Shown here one piece after another: positions 35,650 to 48,124 of a stretch of DNA of 64,000 bases (positions are counted from its first letter, which is position 1; each line of letters opens with the position of its first letter). The notes beneath the pieces are model-generated. The model did not search any database, was not told the DNA's origin, and saw only the letters and a program-made list of their open reading frames with translations. Origin of the DNA: Ilyonectria destructans (Eukaryota; Ascomycota; Sordariomycetes; Hypocreales; Nectriaceae); assembly GCA_020740775.1 (NCBI GenBank), contig JAHEWK010000001.1, forward strand, positions 5,580,001 to 5,644,000. The letters run 5' to 3'. A program made the position numbers and the translations under genes.

Positions 35650-36557
35650 ATGGATCCATCCCCTCTTCAAACAAACTATCCCCCCAACGATGCTAGTGCT
35701 GATAGCAACCGCAAAGACATCTCGCTCCCAGTCTCTCTAGACCATGCCAGAATTACAGTTCTGCCCCAGAGCGCCTTCTATATCCCAAACTTCATTAGCG
35801 AGGAAGAAGAGCGGATGATCCTAGAAAAAGTATGTGCGTCGGATTTGGCGAATGGGTCACCACTGATCCTCGCCAGATTGCCGCGGCGCCCAAGCCCAGA
35901 TGGAAGCAACTCACGCACCGCAGACTCCAGACTTGGCCCTCCGACCTTGTCAAGAACAAATTGCTTGACGCTCCTCTGCCACCATGGCTTGAGGGTCCTG
36001 TAGTTTCGCGGTTGCTATCACTCCCCGTCCAAGAAGGCCACTCCGGACATATATTTGAAGGCAGCGCACATAAACGGCCCAACCACGTACTTATCAACGA
36101 GTATCCGCCGGGAATTGGCATCATGCCACACAAGTTAAGTACACGGCAGGTGGATAGTCCCCCACGCTACGGGATGCTCATCTTATAATAGGATGGTGCT
36201 GCCTATTGGCCCGTTGTCTGCACGGTAAGCCTTGGCGCTAGCCTGTGCTTGAATCTCTACCGCAGCAAGGACGACGGTGCCCTAGATCCAGAGCCCGCCT
36301 GGAGGATCCTGCAAGAGCCTCTTAGTCTTCTCATCACAACTGAACAGCTCTACACTGATTATCTTCATGGAATTGCCGACATCGAGGAGGACGCCGAGCT
36401 CTCTACCGACAGCATTGCCAACTGGTCTCTGCTGCGGGATGCCGATGCGTTTGCCGACGGCCGCAACATCCGCCAGACCCGTACAAGCCTGACGTACCGA
36501 GACGTGCTGGGTGTCTCAAAGGTCGCAAACAAGCTTGGCATGTTTCTCAAGCGTTGA
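35650..36557 (+). pseudogene. ALKBH6-like Fe(II)/2OG dioxygenase, apparently broken at the HxD splice
   Basis: The parts match alkB homologue 6: exon 1 (35650-35829, ending ISEEEERMILEK), exon 2 from 35877 (IAAAPKPRWKQLTHRRLQTW, NHVLINEYPPGIGIMPHK), and exon 3 from 36192 (DGAAYWPVVCTVSLGASLCL, then PEPAWRILQEPLSLLITTEQ, ending NKLGMFLKR). Joining exon 2 to 3 to make the HxD iron motif as HKD needs an intron starting TTAAGT at 36135, not GT. The GT one base earlier (36134) shifts the frame and stops after about 11 codons. A GTGGAT donor at 36153 keeps the frame but adds six residues between H and D. So the gene may be damaged, spliced unusually, or carry one sequence error. All other parts look conserved, so this is young damage if real. 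It converges on the DFG10-like gene, with 23 bp between stops. Confidence 0.6.
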
Positions 36558-36580
36558 ATGGGCTAAGCTCTTCAGTGAGC

Positions 36581-37579
36581 CTAAAATATGAAGGGTATCA
36601 TCACCCACCTCCCGGCCACCTTGTCAGCCCCGAACTTTTCCACGTACCACTTTTTAGTCCCGAACGCCGTTGCTCCTAGATTCACAGTCACGAATAAAAG
36701 GCCAAAGAGGACCGTCGTGTTGAATAGCTGGCCTGGGGGTGCAGCAACCCAGGCAATGGCGACATAGAGGAGGCACTCGCAGGTGTAGTGCGGGCAAATG
36801 AAGAATTGGAACCATCCTTCGTTGGGAAGGGTGTACTTTTTCAGACTTGCCAGATAGCGGTGACACTGGTTCTGCTTCATGCAAGCCACGAAATACAATG
36901 CCAGCCCGGATGGCAGCTTTCGCATCAACAACGGGCCCTGGTGAGGTGACTCCCATGATTCAAGAATCGCGCCTGTGACTAGTCAGCGGCAGGTCCAGAC
37001 AGTTCGGCAGGACAACATACTGGAACCCTCAACCCAGACAGACACAGCCATAGTCGTGTAGTACACAAGCCCAAGGGCCCAATGGATGACCCACATGGGG
37101 GATGATCCCGGCTTGGACACATACAGACTCTCGTAGAGCCGTCTCGAGCCTTGCAGCGCCATCAGCAGCCACGCCGCGTACACCTGTCCCAATTCCATCG
37201 ATGGCCCCCCGGCCCTGTCCTGTAGCTTTGCTATCTCCCTCATCAAGCTGCCTCTCTGGAAGTACTGCCATGCCCAGAATGCGGAGAAAGATGCCGAGAG
37301 GATGTAGAAGTGAAGAAACCAGGAATGAGGAACTTGTCCAAACTCCGTCAACGTGGTCACCAGTCCCCACAGGGCTCCGAGAGCCCCCGCGGGCTTCTCT
37401 AGCTTCTTCCCAGCGTCCTGGGGCCGGCGCGCGCCGTAGTTCATCACAGCACCGCGGACATGGCTGGGAAGGGCTTGGATGACGACGATGATACCTGTCG
37501 CGAGGAGGAAGAAGGTCTGGCACCATTGGGCTGGCGTGAGGCCCAGTGCCAGTTGAAACAGCGCATCCAACGAATCCAT
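36581..37579 (-). CDS. DFG10: DFG10/SRD5A3-type polyprenal reductase
   Basis: Two exons (37579-37021 and 36972-36581, 48-nt intron) give 316 residues. It is a multi-pass membrane protein with several hydrophobic segments, among them FFLLATGIIVVIQAL and AAWLLMALQGSRRLYESLYV. The C-terminal steroid-5-alpha-reductase domain contains NQCHRYLASLKKY, LPNEGWFQFFICPHYTCE, LGATAFGTKKWY and the end VAGRWVMIPFIF. In known systems this ER enzyme acts in dolichol synthesis for N-glycosylation. PHYTCE and the terminal IPFIF are typical of the DFG10 branch rather than other 5-alpha-reductases. Its stop is 23 bp from that of the ALKBH6-like gene, so the transcripts probably overlap at their 3' ends. Confidence 0.9.
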
Positions 37580-40500
37580 GCTTTATTTTCGTATGGGTTG
37601 CGTGTTATCTCAGCATGGGCAGAAGAGAAAAGGAGTGTGTTGAGGTTTAAAGATGGAGGATGCATGTGCTTCCATGTTGGCCCTAGTAAGGTTGGTTCCA
37701 CATCCCCGATGCACCAGACCCAAGTTCCCGAACCCGAGTGGTCTCCACTGTGGAGTAACTACCACTCTCAACCCTTAACACCATGCCTCCATTTTCTCGC
37801 TGTGGAACAATAAGCGGCCGCCTAACTATGGTGAACCTTGTGTAGTTCGATCTGATGTGTGCGGACTATCAGCCCGAGTATGGGAGTGTTCTCAATTTTA
37901 TGTTGTCCTGAGGATTGTAGCTGACACCCAGCCCTGAATGGGAAACTAGCCTACCCTAAACCAGGCACGATAATTCGGATGGCCCGTCAAACATGTTGCA
38001 TTTCACTAAACAAGGCCATTGAGACTTTTGTTTTTTATTTTGCTGTAATCTGATTTCGAATTAGACGAGGGGTTTTATTATTCTAATCCACTCTACCTAG
38101 GGTGAGAGAGTCCATACACTTTTCTGCATTATTTACGGAAATGCGAGATCCTCAAAATCAGACCAGAACTACATCGTCGTAACACTCACCACTATAAGCC
38201 ACAAATGTCAGAGGGATGCCACCATGTTTGCAAACCCAGAGGATGATATTTATATTCAGGTAAGATTCAGATTATCCATTACTGTATATAATAAGAGGTT
38301 CATATGCGAGGTCTCGAACCGGAGAGAACAACCTGCCAACAACCAGAACCACTGCATCCCTCATAGACTTCAATTTAAGCCATCTGTGCACCCCCGACTG
38401 ACAACGCCTCATCTTCATTGGAGCCCGCACGGCAAACAGGGTCCTAGAAAGAGCATCAAGCAAGGGTGCGCGATGTCAGAACAGCCCACGGTTAAGCGCC
38501 ACTAGCGGGTTAAGAGGCCACAAGGCTGGACAGGTCGTAGCTGTGGTTCAAACTAGAGGAAGTTCAACTTACATTACATCGAAATCGGTTGTAAAATGCT
38601 AGGACCGAACTAACGCGAGTAGGGGAGACAGCTTTGGTGTAGCAGATGGAGCCCAAGCTTATCAAATCTCCAGTCAATCTCTGAGCCTCCGAGAGGTGAA
38701 TTTAATCAGCTGGATACTTAAGGTCTGTATGCTTCCCGAAGCACAGGTCGAGATGCACAATGCGGAACTCAACTAAGCCACGACCCATCTAGATCAGGTC
38801 CGGGATGAAAAAAAAGCTTAACCTGGCGATACGCTGCTTCTCTTACTTCTCCTAAACCGACGCAGTCATCAAGACACCCACCAACCTCCGTGCATAAACT
38901 TCAGCTTCTATAGGACACAAAATGCTGCTTTAAGTTTTTTTGTGACGGCTCATGCAAGGCTGCCGCAAGGCTTTTCCTACTCGGAGAGCCTATGTTCTTC
39001 GAGCGGCCCGACCCATAACACCTATTGCTGTTAGCTACAGAGCGCAAAAGTAACGTATGGAGTTTTCATTGGGTTCTACTTGCGTTGTTGTAGCGGTGAA
39101 AAAGAGTTTTCGCCAACATGTCTCCACGTTCCCGTGGTTCGATTATGCAGCCTTGGCTTACACGCAGGAATTCAACATTACGCATTTGGGATAGCTCTCC
39201 TATGGACCACCATCCGCAGGAAACCAAAACACAAACCAGAAAGGCCTCGTGAGTAATTACCGCAATGGAGAGAAGAAGAAAAAAGCCAGCAAGTTGTCAA
39301 TGTGAGGGAAGAGAAACATGAGACAGAGATAGAAGATGACCCAGCTGGGAGAAAATAAAATACTCAAATCGGCTTTATCACATTCCAAGTTCAAGATCAA
39401 GACCTAGCCCCATCCACTGCCCACACAGCCTCTTGACTCCAGGCATGAAGCTTGGCGCCTCACTAAAGCTTTCACCCTCAACTATTAACTAAAATATGGT
39501 TTGAGATTTCTACTTCCCTTTTTTTTTGCTTGTGCCTATGGCTATCTCGTCCCCCCTAGATTGACGTCTCTTTATAAGTGGCCCAGCTCAGTCCCATGGG
39601 ATAAAAAAAGACACAAAGTGAGTGAAGACACAAGACTTGCATGCCGGTGACATAGATGCATCTAGGCTTACGTACTAGGCACCAGGCATGTTAAACGCTC
39701 CCCAACTCTGCGGCCACTGGTTGTCCTAGCTCCATTGATATTCCCGTCTAGCTCCTATTCGTTGATCTGTCTGGTACTGGGGGTCGAGATGGCTGAGACA
39801 TGTCGCTCACGATCTTACCCCTGCAACAGAACATGCCAGTGTCTGATCTGCTCATAGGCCTAGCCTAGGACCAGCGAGTACTAAACTGCGTCCATCGCGT
39901 GTCACTTTACACACTGCCCGTTCACGCCTGTTTGGGTCAGACTTCTTGCGCTGAACTGACGGACAAGACCATCTCTCGTACAGGTGGAATAATGGCGGTT
40001 TCTACCACGGTACTCTATATCAATACATGCTACCGGCACTCCTATATTGTATGTTGGTTGTGACATTGAATAGTGTAAATATACAAGCACATCCTCAAAG
40101 TCGGTGAGATTTATCATTCGACATGAGGATGGTGTTTCGCATCTCCGGATTGCTATGTACCAAAAGTGTGGATGGGAAAAAACAACACGTAGATGAATAG
40201 TGTCGTTAAAAAACAAATAAATCTACCAGGTAGAATGCATACTCCAGAGTTCTTTGGCACTACACATACGTATTAGTATATTGCAGTCACCACACAGTCA
40301 ATCAGAAACCAAGAACTTCAACAATCATTCTATAACGCTATAACAATAAGTTGTGCCCATGCTTATTCTGTCCAGCTACAAATCACGTCTCATTTTCCAA
40401 AAGAAACATAACCACATCACGCTCTTTGGGACTCGTTGGAATAATTGAACTCGTTAATGCTCAGACCATCTCATGACAGATACGTACTTGCTATACTTTT

Positions 40501-40653
40501 CTCTCCATTGTGGTGTGCTCATACCCTCAGATCGACGGAGATTAGACTGAGCTCTAGAGTACAACCATCGCCCGGTGTAACCATCCGATCCCTAAACGCC
40601 GGTGCAAATCGCAACAATATGTGTCCGTCTGCGCTGCGCGCCTTGCCCTCCAC
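37580..40653. other. 3.1-kb gene-free region of lower GC
   Basis: This lies upstream of the DFG10-like gene and beyond the 3' end of TIF32. It looks less GC-rich than the surroundings, with A/T runs (38020-38090, 39510-39530) and few long frames. A plus-strand frame at 38224-38505 has no recognisable domain. A tRNA-like T-loop word near 38315 was checked and rejected. I see no terminal repeats of a mobile element. Confidence 0.55.
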
Positions 40654-43600
40654 TTAGGCCTTGTTCCTCATATGAGGGGGAACCCACTTGCCAGCCGTTC
40701 GCGACGGGGGCAGAGGATCCGCGGGGGGAGCAGGCGACTCCTTACGTTCAACGTCACCACGGGGGGGAGCTGGGCGCTCCGACGCCGCGGGCCGAGAGCC
40801 GAAGGTGCGAGGAGGAGGAGCGTCTCTGCTGCCGGTGTCAGGTGCGCTGGCGCCGCCGGCTCCGCCGGATGCCTTGGCCGCTTCGCGGTCACGCCAGCTG
40901 GGCTTGCCGCCAGCAAGTGCCAGTCGTGGGGGACCACCAGCCGCCGGCCGGTCGTTGGAGTCGGTTCTCTCCATCGGGGGGCCGGTGCGAGCGGGTGGCG
41001 GCGCATCGGATCCCTCTCGCTCGCGCTCGCGCCACTTGCCAGACCCGATGGTCGGTGGTCTCCGGGCCTCCGAAGTCTCGGCCGGAGCGGCTCTGCTGAA
41101 GGTAGAGGCAGCACCACCCCGTTCCTCCCTCTCGGCCTTGCGACGGGCCAGAGCCTCCTCCTCGCGCCGCTGCTGGAGAGCTGCCTTCTCCAGAAGTTCT
41201 TGGCGATCCTTCTCTCGCTGCTCCTTGAGCTTGGCTAGCTCCTCCCTGCGGGCCTCGTCCCGGATGCGTTGCTCCTCCTTCTCGCGAGCAGCACGCTCCT
41301 CGGCCTCCTGGAGCTCGCGCTCCCTCTCCTCGCGCTCCCGCTTCTCCCGGAGACGTCGGTCGCGCACCTCCTTCTTTCGCAGAGCAATCTGCTTCTCCAG
41401 CTCGCGCTCCGCATCGCGGCGGCGCTTCTCAAACTCGTCACGGCGGCGCTCATGCAGAGAGTCTCGGAAAGCCTCGTACAGAGGCACCAGACGGCTGAGA
41501 CGGTGCTTGAGCTCAACGCTCTCCTTGTGCTTCTGCTCAGCATCCTTGAGCGTCTTGGCCTTGACAGTGTCGTAAATGGCACGATCCTGCTCGCTCTGCT
41601 TGTCATAATCCTCGTGAAGCTTCTTGCCCTCCTCCTTACGGTAGGCACGCTCCAGATGGTCCTGGCGTCTGCCAGTGATGCGGAGACGCTCATTGACATC
41701 GTTCTTCTCACGCTCCAACTGGGCTAGCTTCATGGCACGCAGGCGGTTGCTGTCAAGGTTGTCAAGGTCATCCATGTTGATGTCAAGAGCCTTGTCGCTC
41801 ATGTTCAGGTCGGCAATCTGCTTCTTGAGCTCCTCCTTGCGGACGCGGTCTTGGTCAGCCTTGAGGCGTCTGGCCTCACGCTCCTTTTGCTCGTCAGCCA
41901 GTCGCTTATCTTCGGCCTCTTGGAGAGCCTGCTCGCGGAGTCGCTTTTGGCGAGCATTCTCCTTCTCCTTGCGGGCCTGGATCTCGGAAGCCTCGTCCTT
42001 GCGCTTCTGGATAACTTCCTTGCGGCTAAGGATATCCAGATGCTCCTGGTCGGCACCAGCCTTGGCACGGGCCAAAGCCGCGTTGCGAGCGTCAAGACGC
42101 TCCTTGTTCAAGCTGGGGTCGATATAGTGGCAGGTGGTGAACAGGGACTTGGCAAGGCGGGTGAGCTGGGAGCGTACAATCTCCGAAGGAGTGCTCTGGA
42201 GTCGCTGGACGCTGCCGGCCTCAGCCTCGGCGGAACCAGCACCGGAACCACTGTGGCTAGCCTTGGACGAAGAGAAGACGTCATTGTCGAAGCTGAGAAC
42301 GCCGGTGGCATGGTCCATGCGGATGGCGAGGTCACCCTTCTTGTTTCCGTTCATGATGAACTTCTCAATGGTTCCGCGGGTGACCTGGAAGGGCTCGGGG
42401 AACTGGGCGAGGCTCTCCACGAAGCTAAGGTCGACGGTTTCGTAGACCTGGGAGAGCTGCTGGAACAGACGGGTCAGGATGACCTGCTGCAGAGGAAGAA
42501 TGTACTTCTCCATCTCCTCGTCGGCGCCGATCTTGGTAAGAATGGGGGAGATCTTCTGGCAGATGGACAAGGGGTGGAAGTCCACCTCAAGAATGTTGTA
42601 CAGATCCCGGATCTCAGGGCGGGCGCGCTGAAGAAGGGACTTGGACAGCGCATCGCGGAAAAGACGGGCACGGGTAGGGCCCTGGTTCATGCCGAGAAGG
42701 TGCGTCAAGCGCGAGTTCTTGTTCTTTCTGGCCTCATCAAAGTCGACCATGGCACCGCGGGATCGCGAGGTGCTGATAACGGGAATGGCAAGAGCTGACA
42801 GCAAGACGAAGGAGGCAGCCTTCTGGAGATCGGCCTCAGAGGCCGGGGGGTTGTCGGCCTTCTTGCCCTGACCGCTGGCAACCAGGACGGAGGACTGGCG
42901 GAGGAGGGTGTAGTATCGCGACCAAGCAGCGGCGTGGAAGAGGTAGTTCTCGCCGACAAGGAAGATTCGGGTGAGCTTCTCATAGTAGTTGGCCATCATG
43001 ATGTTCTTGGGGGGGCGCTTGCTGAGGTTGAGCAAGGTGTGGATGTCCTCAACACTGCGGAAGGCCTCCTGCCACAGCTCCAGCTCGACGGCGACGTTGA
43101 GCTGCTGGAAACGAGTCTCCAAGTGTCGCTGCAGGGTATCGGGGTCGCTCAAGTTGATGGCGTGCATCTGAGAGGAGTACTTGGCGGCAGTCTGGACATG
43201 GTTGCGGAGGAGCTCGCAGAGTCTTCGGAACTCGGTCTTTCGGGTGTACTTGAGACAGAAGTCGAAGGCCTGCAGGGCAGTGCTCTGGTAGAGGACCTCG
43301 AGACGAGCATTGTTTCGGAGGATATCGAGGACGGTTCGGTAGGCCTCCCAGAGGAACTTGAGCCAAGGGGTGACGATGGCACGGTCGGTACGATCTCGAG
43401 ACTGCTCACCGGAGACAGTGGCGAGAAGAATGGACTCGGGGGTCTCGCTGGCCTCAAGATCGTCGACGCTGGAGGTGGCGGCAGTAGCCTCGATGCTCTC
43501 TTGGACCTCGTCGGCCTTCTGCTGAGCGGCGGTGACCTTCTCGACGGCGAGCTCGATGAACTTTTTCAAAACCAACTGCACATCCCCACATTAGTTGAAT

Positions 43601-44016
43601 TCCTTACGGTCAACCCAGGGGGGCGTCAAGAACATACCTCGATGGTGGCAATGTTTGTGTTCTGAGAGATGTTCTTATACTGGTAGAGGGCGTCCTTGGC
43701 AAGCTTTCCCTTCTTCTGCTCGACGGAGAGCTCGACGAGGAGGAGCATCACGGGCTCCAGGGACGCGATGGGGACATTTCGAGATCGCTTGTTGGTGATG
43801 TGCTCGTGCAGCAGGGTCAAGGCCGCGGGGGCCTGGCCGACCCCGATGAGTTCGTGTGCCCGCTTGAGAACATTCTCGGGCTTCTGGTGCGGCGGCGGAG
43901 GCTATCGAGACACGACAAGTCAGTATCATGACGAAACGATAGCGTGGGGAGAGGGGTAAGAGAGTAGGGCTGGAGGCATCCGGGAGCCCGGATGCCCAGA
44001 GAGAGTCACATACCAT
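40654..44016 (-). CDS. TIF32: Translation initiation factor eIF3 subunit A (Tif32)
   Basis: Three coding exons (44016-44014, 43901-43638, 43575-40654; introns of 112 and 62 nt) give 1062 residues, a normal length. The first coding exon is the ATG alone; joined, the protein begins [20 protein letters not shown]. The N-terminal half carries the HEAT-like and PCI regions ([38 protein letters not shown]). From about residue 585 to 915 it is a charged coiled coil (spectrin-like region), and the disordered C-terminus is rich in Arg/Pro/Ser, ending [11 protein letters not shown]. eIF3a is the scaffold of eIF3 on the 40S subunit. Divergent from G-gamma, but 3.8 kb away. Confidence 0.96.
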
Positions 44017-47000
44017 GCTGGGCAACCTCCTCTGCGGGATGACTTGGCGGGAGAGGAGATTTGTAGATGATCCGAGATCGATCGCAGCCTGGGGAGGCGA
44101 GTGTGCTGTGAGACTTGGCTGGCACTCGGTATGGTGTTGCGAGGCACGCAAGAGTAATTTTTCGATTTTCGTGTGTGGACGCTATGCGAGCGTTGAGGGG
44201 CTCTGTGGTCCAAAAATGGCACATGTCACGTGGAGGCTTATCTCAGCGAGGAGAAGACAACGGGTGTGGCTGTGCGTGTGGGATTGAGAGGAGCCAAGGG
44301 TCAAGCCACAGGTCAAGCCGCGTCTTCCCCAGATTTGTATCACGACACCAAGAGCCTCCTAACCTCATCTCCCGTGCTGGCACGCAAAAATTTCCCGTTT
44401 CATGACAGTTCAATGTCAGGACGAGTCTGCCGGGCTCACAGACATGGCTGTGGCTACGACAGACTTCTGGAATTGAACCAAACAAAAGGGCTCGCGTTTC
44501 TCAGTGTCCCTGACACTCACCGTGCACTGCCATTCGGTAAAAGCTGTGATGCTTCAGGGATGGGATAAATTGCATCCTGAATGGAAAATGAGCATTCCCG
44601 TCGCCTACATGGCAGATTCGAGAAATGATCTGGAAGAAGGGTTTGATTGCGGTGGCCAGGCGGCTCGGGAGGCATGTTCGGCCTTGTCTGATTTCGGTGA
44701 TGGACCGGAGCAATATCCTGCACGTGATGCGACTGTCCCGCTGTTGACGACAATGGCGTCTCAACAGATGGCGTCACGGTCATTTGACTCAGATTCCGGC
44801 TGGCTGAGGCGTTGAATTAGTAGCTGGCAAAAGAAAGGTTTGGCGTCTCCCAGCCCAAGCTCGGATTCCTCATCAACACCACCAAAAGCACAGTGGAGAG
44901 GAGTGACATGTACAGTGTCACAGGTTCCGCGCCTTGGGAACAAGGAAAAAGTTAAACCAAAGCTGCCGGTGGGTAAATGTAAAGCGCTAAGCTCAAGGCG
45001 GGCGTGATCCACCGGGGACGAACGGCTCGAACCATGTTGGTGAAGATGGCGCGCATCAGCCCACTGGGCAAAACTGGCGTCATGGTGCGACTTGGGGGCG
45101 AAGCTGAGGAAGACGAGACGTAATACGCACCCAGCGCGATGCTGAAGCCAGGTTAGAAGGTTGGTCACTGAAGGAGATTCAGACATATATCCATTGAGAA
45201 AGCTGTGGGTTGTCTCGCTCCTGCATGCAGAGGAAATGCTCTCTGCACTGTAAGACAATGCGCAACGCTACTAACGCAACGCAAAGGCACGGAACAACGC
45301 CCAATTTTTTTTCTTGAGACTTTCGGTTTGGGTACCCCCGAGGTATTACTCAGGTGGTGCTCAGGTTGGTCTCCCGTCTCCGTCTAGACCCAGGGGAGGT
45401 CCAATGTACCATTCCTACCGGTGGAGGGGGGCGACGAGCGGGTTGCCAAGACAAGGTCTCATCTTAATTGCTGTGCAAATCCGGCAACTTTACGGAGAGA
45501 GGGTAGGCCCGGACGAATTAGGTAGTATGAGCTGGTGGAGCACGACGACGCGCTTGGTTATGGCAAGGAAGGCCCCGGTGAGCCAGCGGGCGAGAGACAG
45601 ACTGACAGCAAAAGAAACGGTACGAATAATAATAACGCGTACGTCGTGTTTCGTGCTGGTGGTGTCCATCCCAATCCAACAATCGGTCGGGCCCGGGTCC
45701 TTCGGGATGAATGCACCCTCGCCCATCAGCCATTGCCTCATTGCGCGGCTCGCCCACAGGTAGATTTGCTTTGCACATCAGCCGGTGACCTCGAGGTGGA
45801 ATTTTCGGGGGCAAGCAGTCCAGCCTCCAAGCCCTCGACGCCCCCTTTCGCTGGGAGCAATGGCGCATGTCGCTACTGCGGCAGCCCAGGAACGGGAGCG
45901 GCCAGCCCCAAGAGCGGACGGCCAATGCACTGACACGGGATGCGGACGGCAGTCTGTGCTGCGTTACCACAGAGTGCGCTGCAACCCAGGCGCCGGTGTA
46001 GCCTCAGGCGCATTGTCCCGCCCGAGTTCAGTCCGGGTCGGGTCATTCACTTCAGTTAGTAATTAGGTCCAGAGCTTGCCCCCAGGCGGAACCGTCCGTT
46101 TGTGGACCGTGGATTGGTGGAATGGGATGGTGGTGGGCTTTTCTCGTCGCTGTCGTCCAGATGCGTGTGTGCGAGTGTGCGAGTGTGTGTGCCGTGCCCA
46201 CCACCAACTCTCGATTTTGACTCTGCGTAGTATCAAATCCACAACGACGCATTGGTCCCATGGATACCCGTCCGACAATGGGAGCTGCGAAGGTTTCCGC
46301 CCTCGGCCGGGCGATCCATCCGATGGCCATCGCATTCACTTCCTGTGCCGACCTCCGTCAGCGTCATCGCATTATGAGTCCTCGTGTTGACACAACTTGC
46401 CTTGTTGGGCCGACAGTACGAAAGGAGATTTGTTGATCCCGGGTTGCTGATTCAGGGACACAGTATCCGTACCTAGGCTCACGAACTCGCCTCAAGGCCC
46501 CCAGGATCTCCCCCTAATAGAAACAGACAATAGTACAATACCGACTTGGGTAAGGCAGTCCGTACTCCCCACTGCTGTGCGATGGTACCATGTCGTCTCG
46601 CAGCATAAAACAGGTGCAGATATACCATGTCCAGACTAAAGCAAGGTACCTAACGTACTCTGAACGCAAACGGCGCTGGTGGGATTGGCGACATGGGGCC
46701 CGAGGTCACCAAGCAGGCCGAGGGGAGACCGCGGATTACACCCAGCCCCACCCGCCCCACACCGAGCCAATCGCTGCCATCGGCCAATTTGCCCACAGGT
46801 CCGTTGCCGACGCCGTTCAGTGGGCTGCGACACAGACGTCCAGGGGGAAGCACAGCTACTCAGGTGAGGTCGAGGAGCTCTAGGGGATAGCACCCACTGT
46901 AACTCAGCAGTCCTCACTGTGTTAGCCCCCTAGCCCCCTAGCCCACTGGTCTACATCCCCTAGCGGGCCCTAGCCTGATTGACTGGGGCCCCCAGATCCC

Positions 47001-47787
47001 CCCAATTTCCAGGGCACCCGCAGTAGCACCAGCTTCTGCTCCAGTGCACGCACCACCTTGCGCTATTGTCCCCTTGTTCTCCCCCGGGCAGCTAAAAGTA
47101 CCTGCCTACGGCCGACCGGGCTCCTTCCCTGCCATCCATCCCGTCCCTCCCTCTCCTTCTTCCCCTTTGGTCTGCAGTTTCCCCCCTACCCGGTCCTTCC
47201 TACTGCGACTGCTACCTGCCACCTGCTGCTCCTTCCCCCCCGTTGCTACCTGCCTACTGCGCCGTAACCCTTTTGTCGAACTCAACCACCGTCGCCCATC
47301 AACCACCACCACACAACCATCCATCCTACACCTTCCATCTCGTCCGCATCTGCTTCACCGGCCCTCCGCCCGCTTGGAGGAAGCCTCTCGTTCTGTGTAA
47401 GTTCCATCCCCAAACAGAGACACAAACGCCCTGGGACACGCTGCAAGACGGGCTTGCGGGAAAAGGGAAATTGGGATTTTGCGAGAGGCGAAGAAAAAGG
47501 AACGACGACAACCGACCGGCCAATCGTGCGACACAAAACGAATAGGAGTCGATCGGGAATGTCATCTTCGCATTTTCCCATTGCCTGAGCTCGCCATCAA
47601 ACCCCCCTCGCATTTTCGCCGCTCGTCCAATGCCCTTCTCCGCCGCGCCGTGACCTCGCCCAGATCCCGTTCCAGCTAACCTTGGATTATGCACAGCTCT
47701 CATCGCGACCGCACCCGCGCACAATCCTTTCGCGATTCAACCACTTTATCCTTCTCTACTCCGCTGTCTCCAGCCTCCCGTTCCAAG
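44017..47787. other. 3.8-kb intergenic region between TIF32 and G-gamma
   Basis: I see no supported gene in this divergent interval. Short frames, for example minus 45518-45970 and plus 45535-45933, overlap one another and show no domain. CCCCCTAG-type repeats lie at 46925-46945 and a GTGTGCGA run at about 46167-46190. The stretch from about 47120 to 47400, next to the G-gamma gene, is strongly pyrimidine-rich on the plus strand, as is common in strong fungal promoters and leaders. Confidence 0.55.
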
Positions 47788-48124
47788 ATGCCTCAATACA
47801 CCTCTCGCGATGTCGGCGACCCGTCGCAGATCAAGAAGAACAAGCAGTCGATGGCCGATCTTAAGCTACGCCGCCTAACGGAGCTCAACAACCGCCTGCG
47901 CGAGGACCTGGAGCGAGAACGCATCCCCGTGAGCACTGCGTCCAAGAGGTAAGCATATCACCGCGAATTTGATGGCAACGCCATCGCTGACGCGACTCGA
48001 TAGCATCATCGCCTACTGCAACGGCACCCGAGACTACATGGTCCCCTCGGTCTGGGGAGCCGTCCCCAAGGGCGAAGACCCCTACGCACCGCAGCAATCC
48101 AACGGCTGCTGTGTGGTCATGTAA
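47788..48124 (+). CDS. GNG1: Heterotrimeric G protein gamma subunit
   Basis: Two exons (47788-47948, 48004-48124; 55-nt intron) give 93 residues, normal for fungal G-gamma. It begins MPQYTSRDVGDPSQIKKNKQ, followed by the coiled coil LKLRRLTELNNRLREDLERE that pairs with G-beta. The C-terminus reads NGCCVVM: a CAAX box for prenylation, preceded by a second Cys that is typically palmitoylated. The frame is open further upstream, with an ATG at 47689, but the family starts at 47788, and the upstream part is low-complexity leader. It acts at the plasma membrane in pheromone and nutrient signalling with the G-beta subunit, which is not in this window. Confidence 0.95.

Noticed and set aside
38272..38400. 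tRNA-like T-loop word (GGTTCGAGACC on the minus strand)
   Set aside because: The five-base T stem does not pair (C opposite T at the third position), and I could not form an acceptor stem or an anticodon arm around it.
46922..46975. CCCCCTAG repeats resembling telomeric DNA
   Set aside because: Fungal telomeres repeat CCCTAA; these units contain CCCCCTAG, are few and irregular, and lie inside a gene-bearing region.
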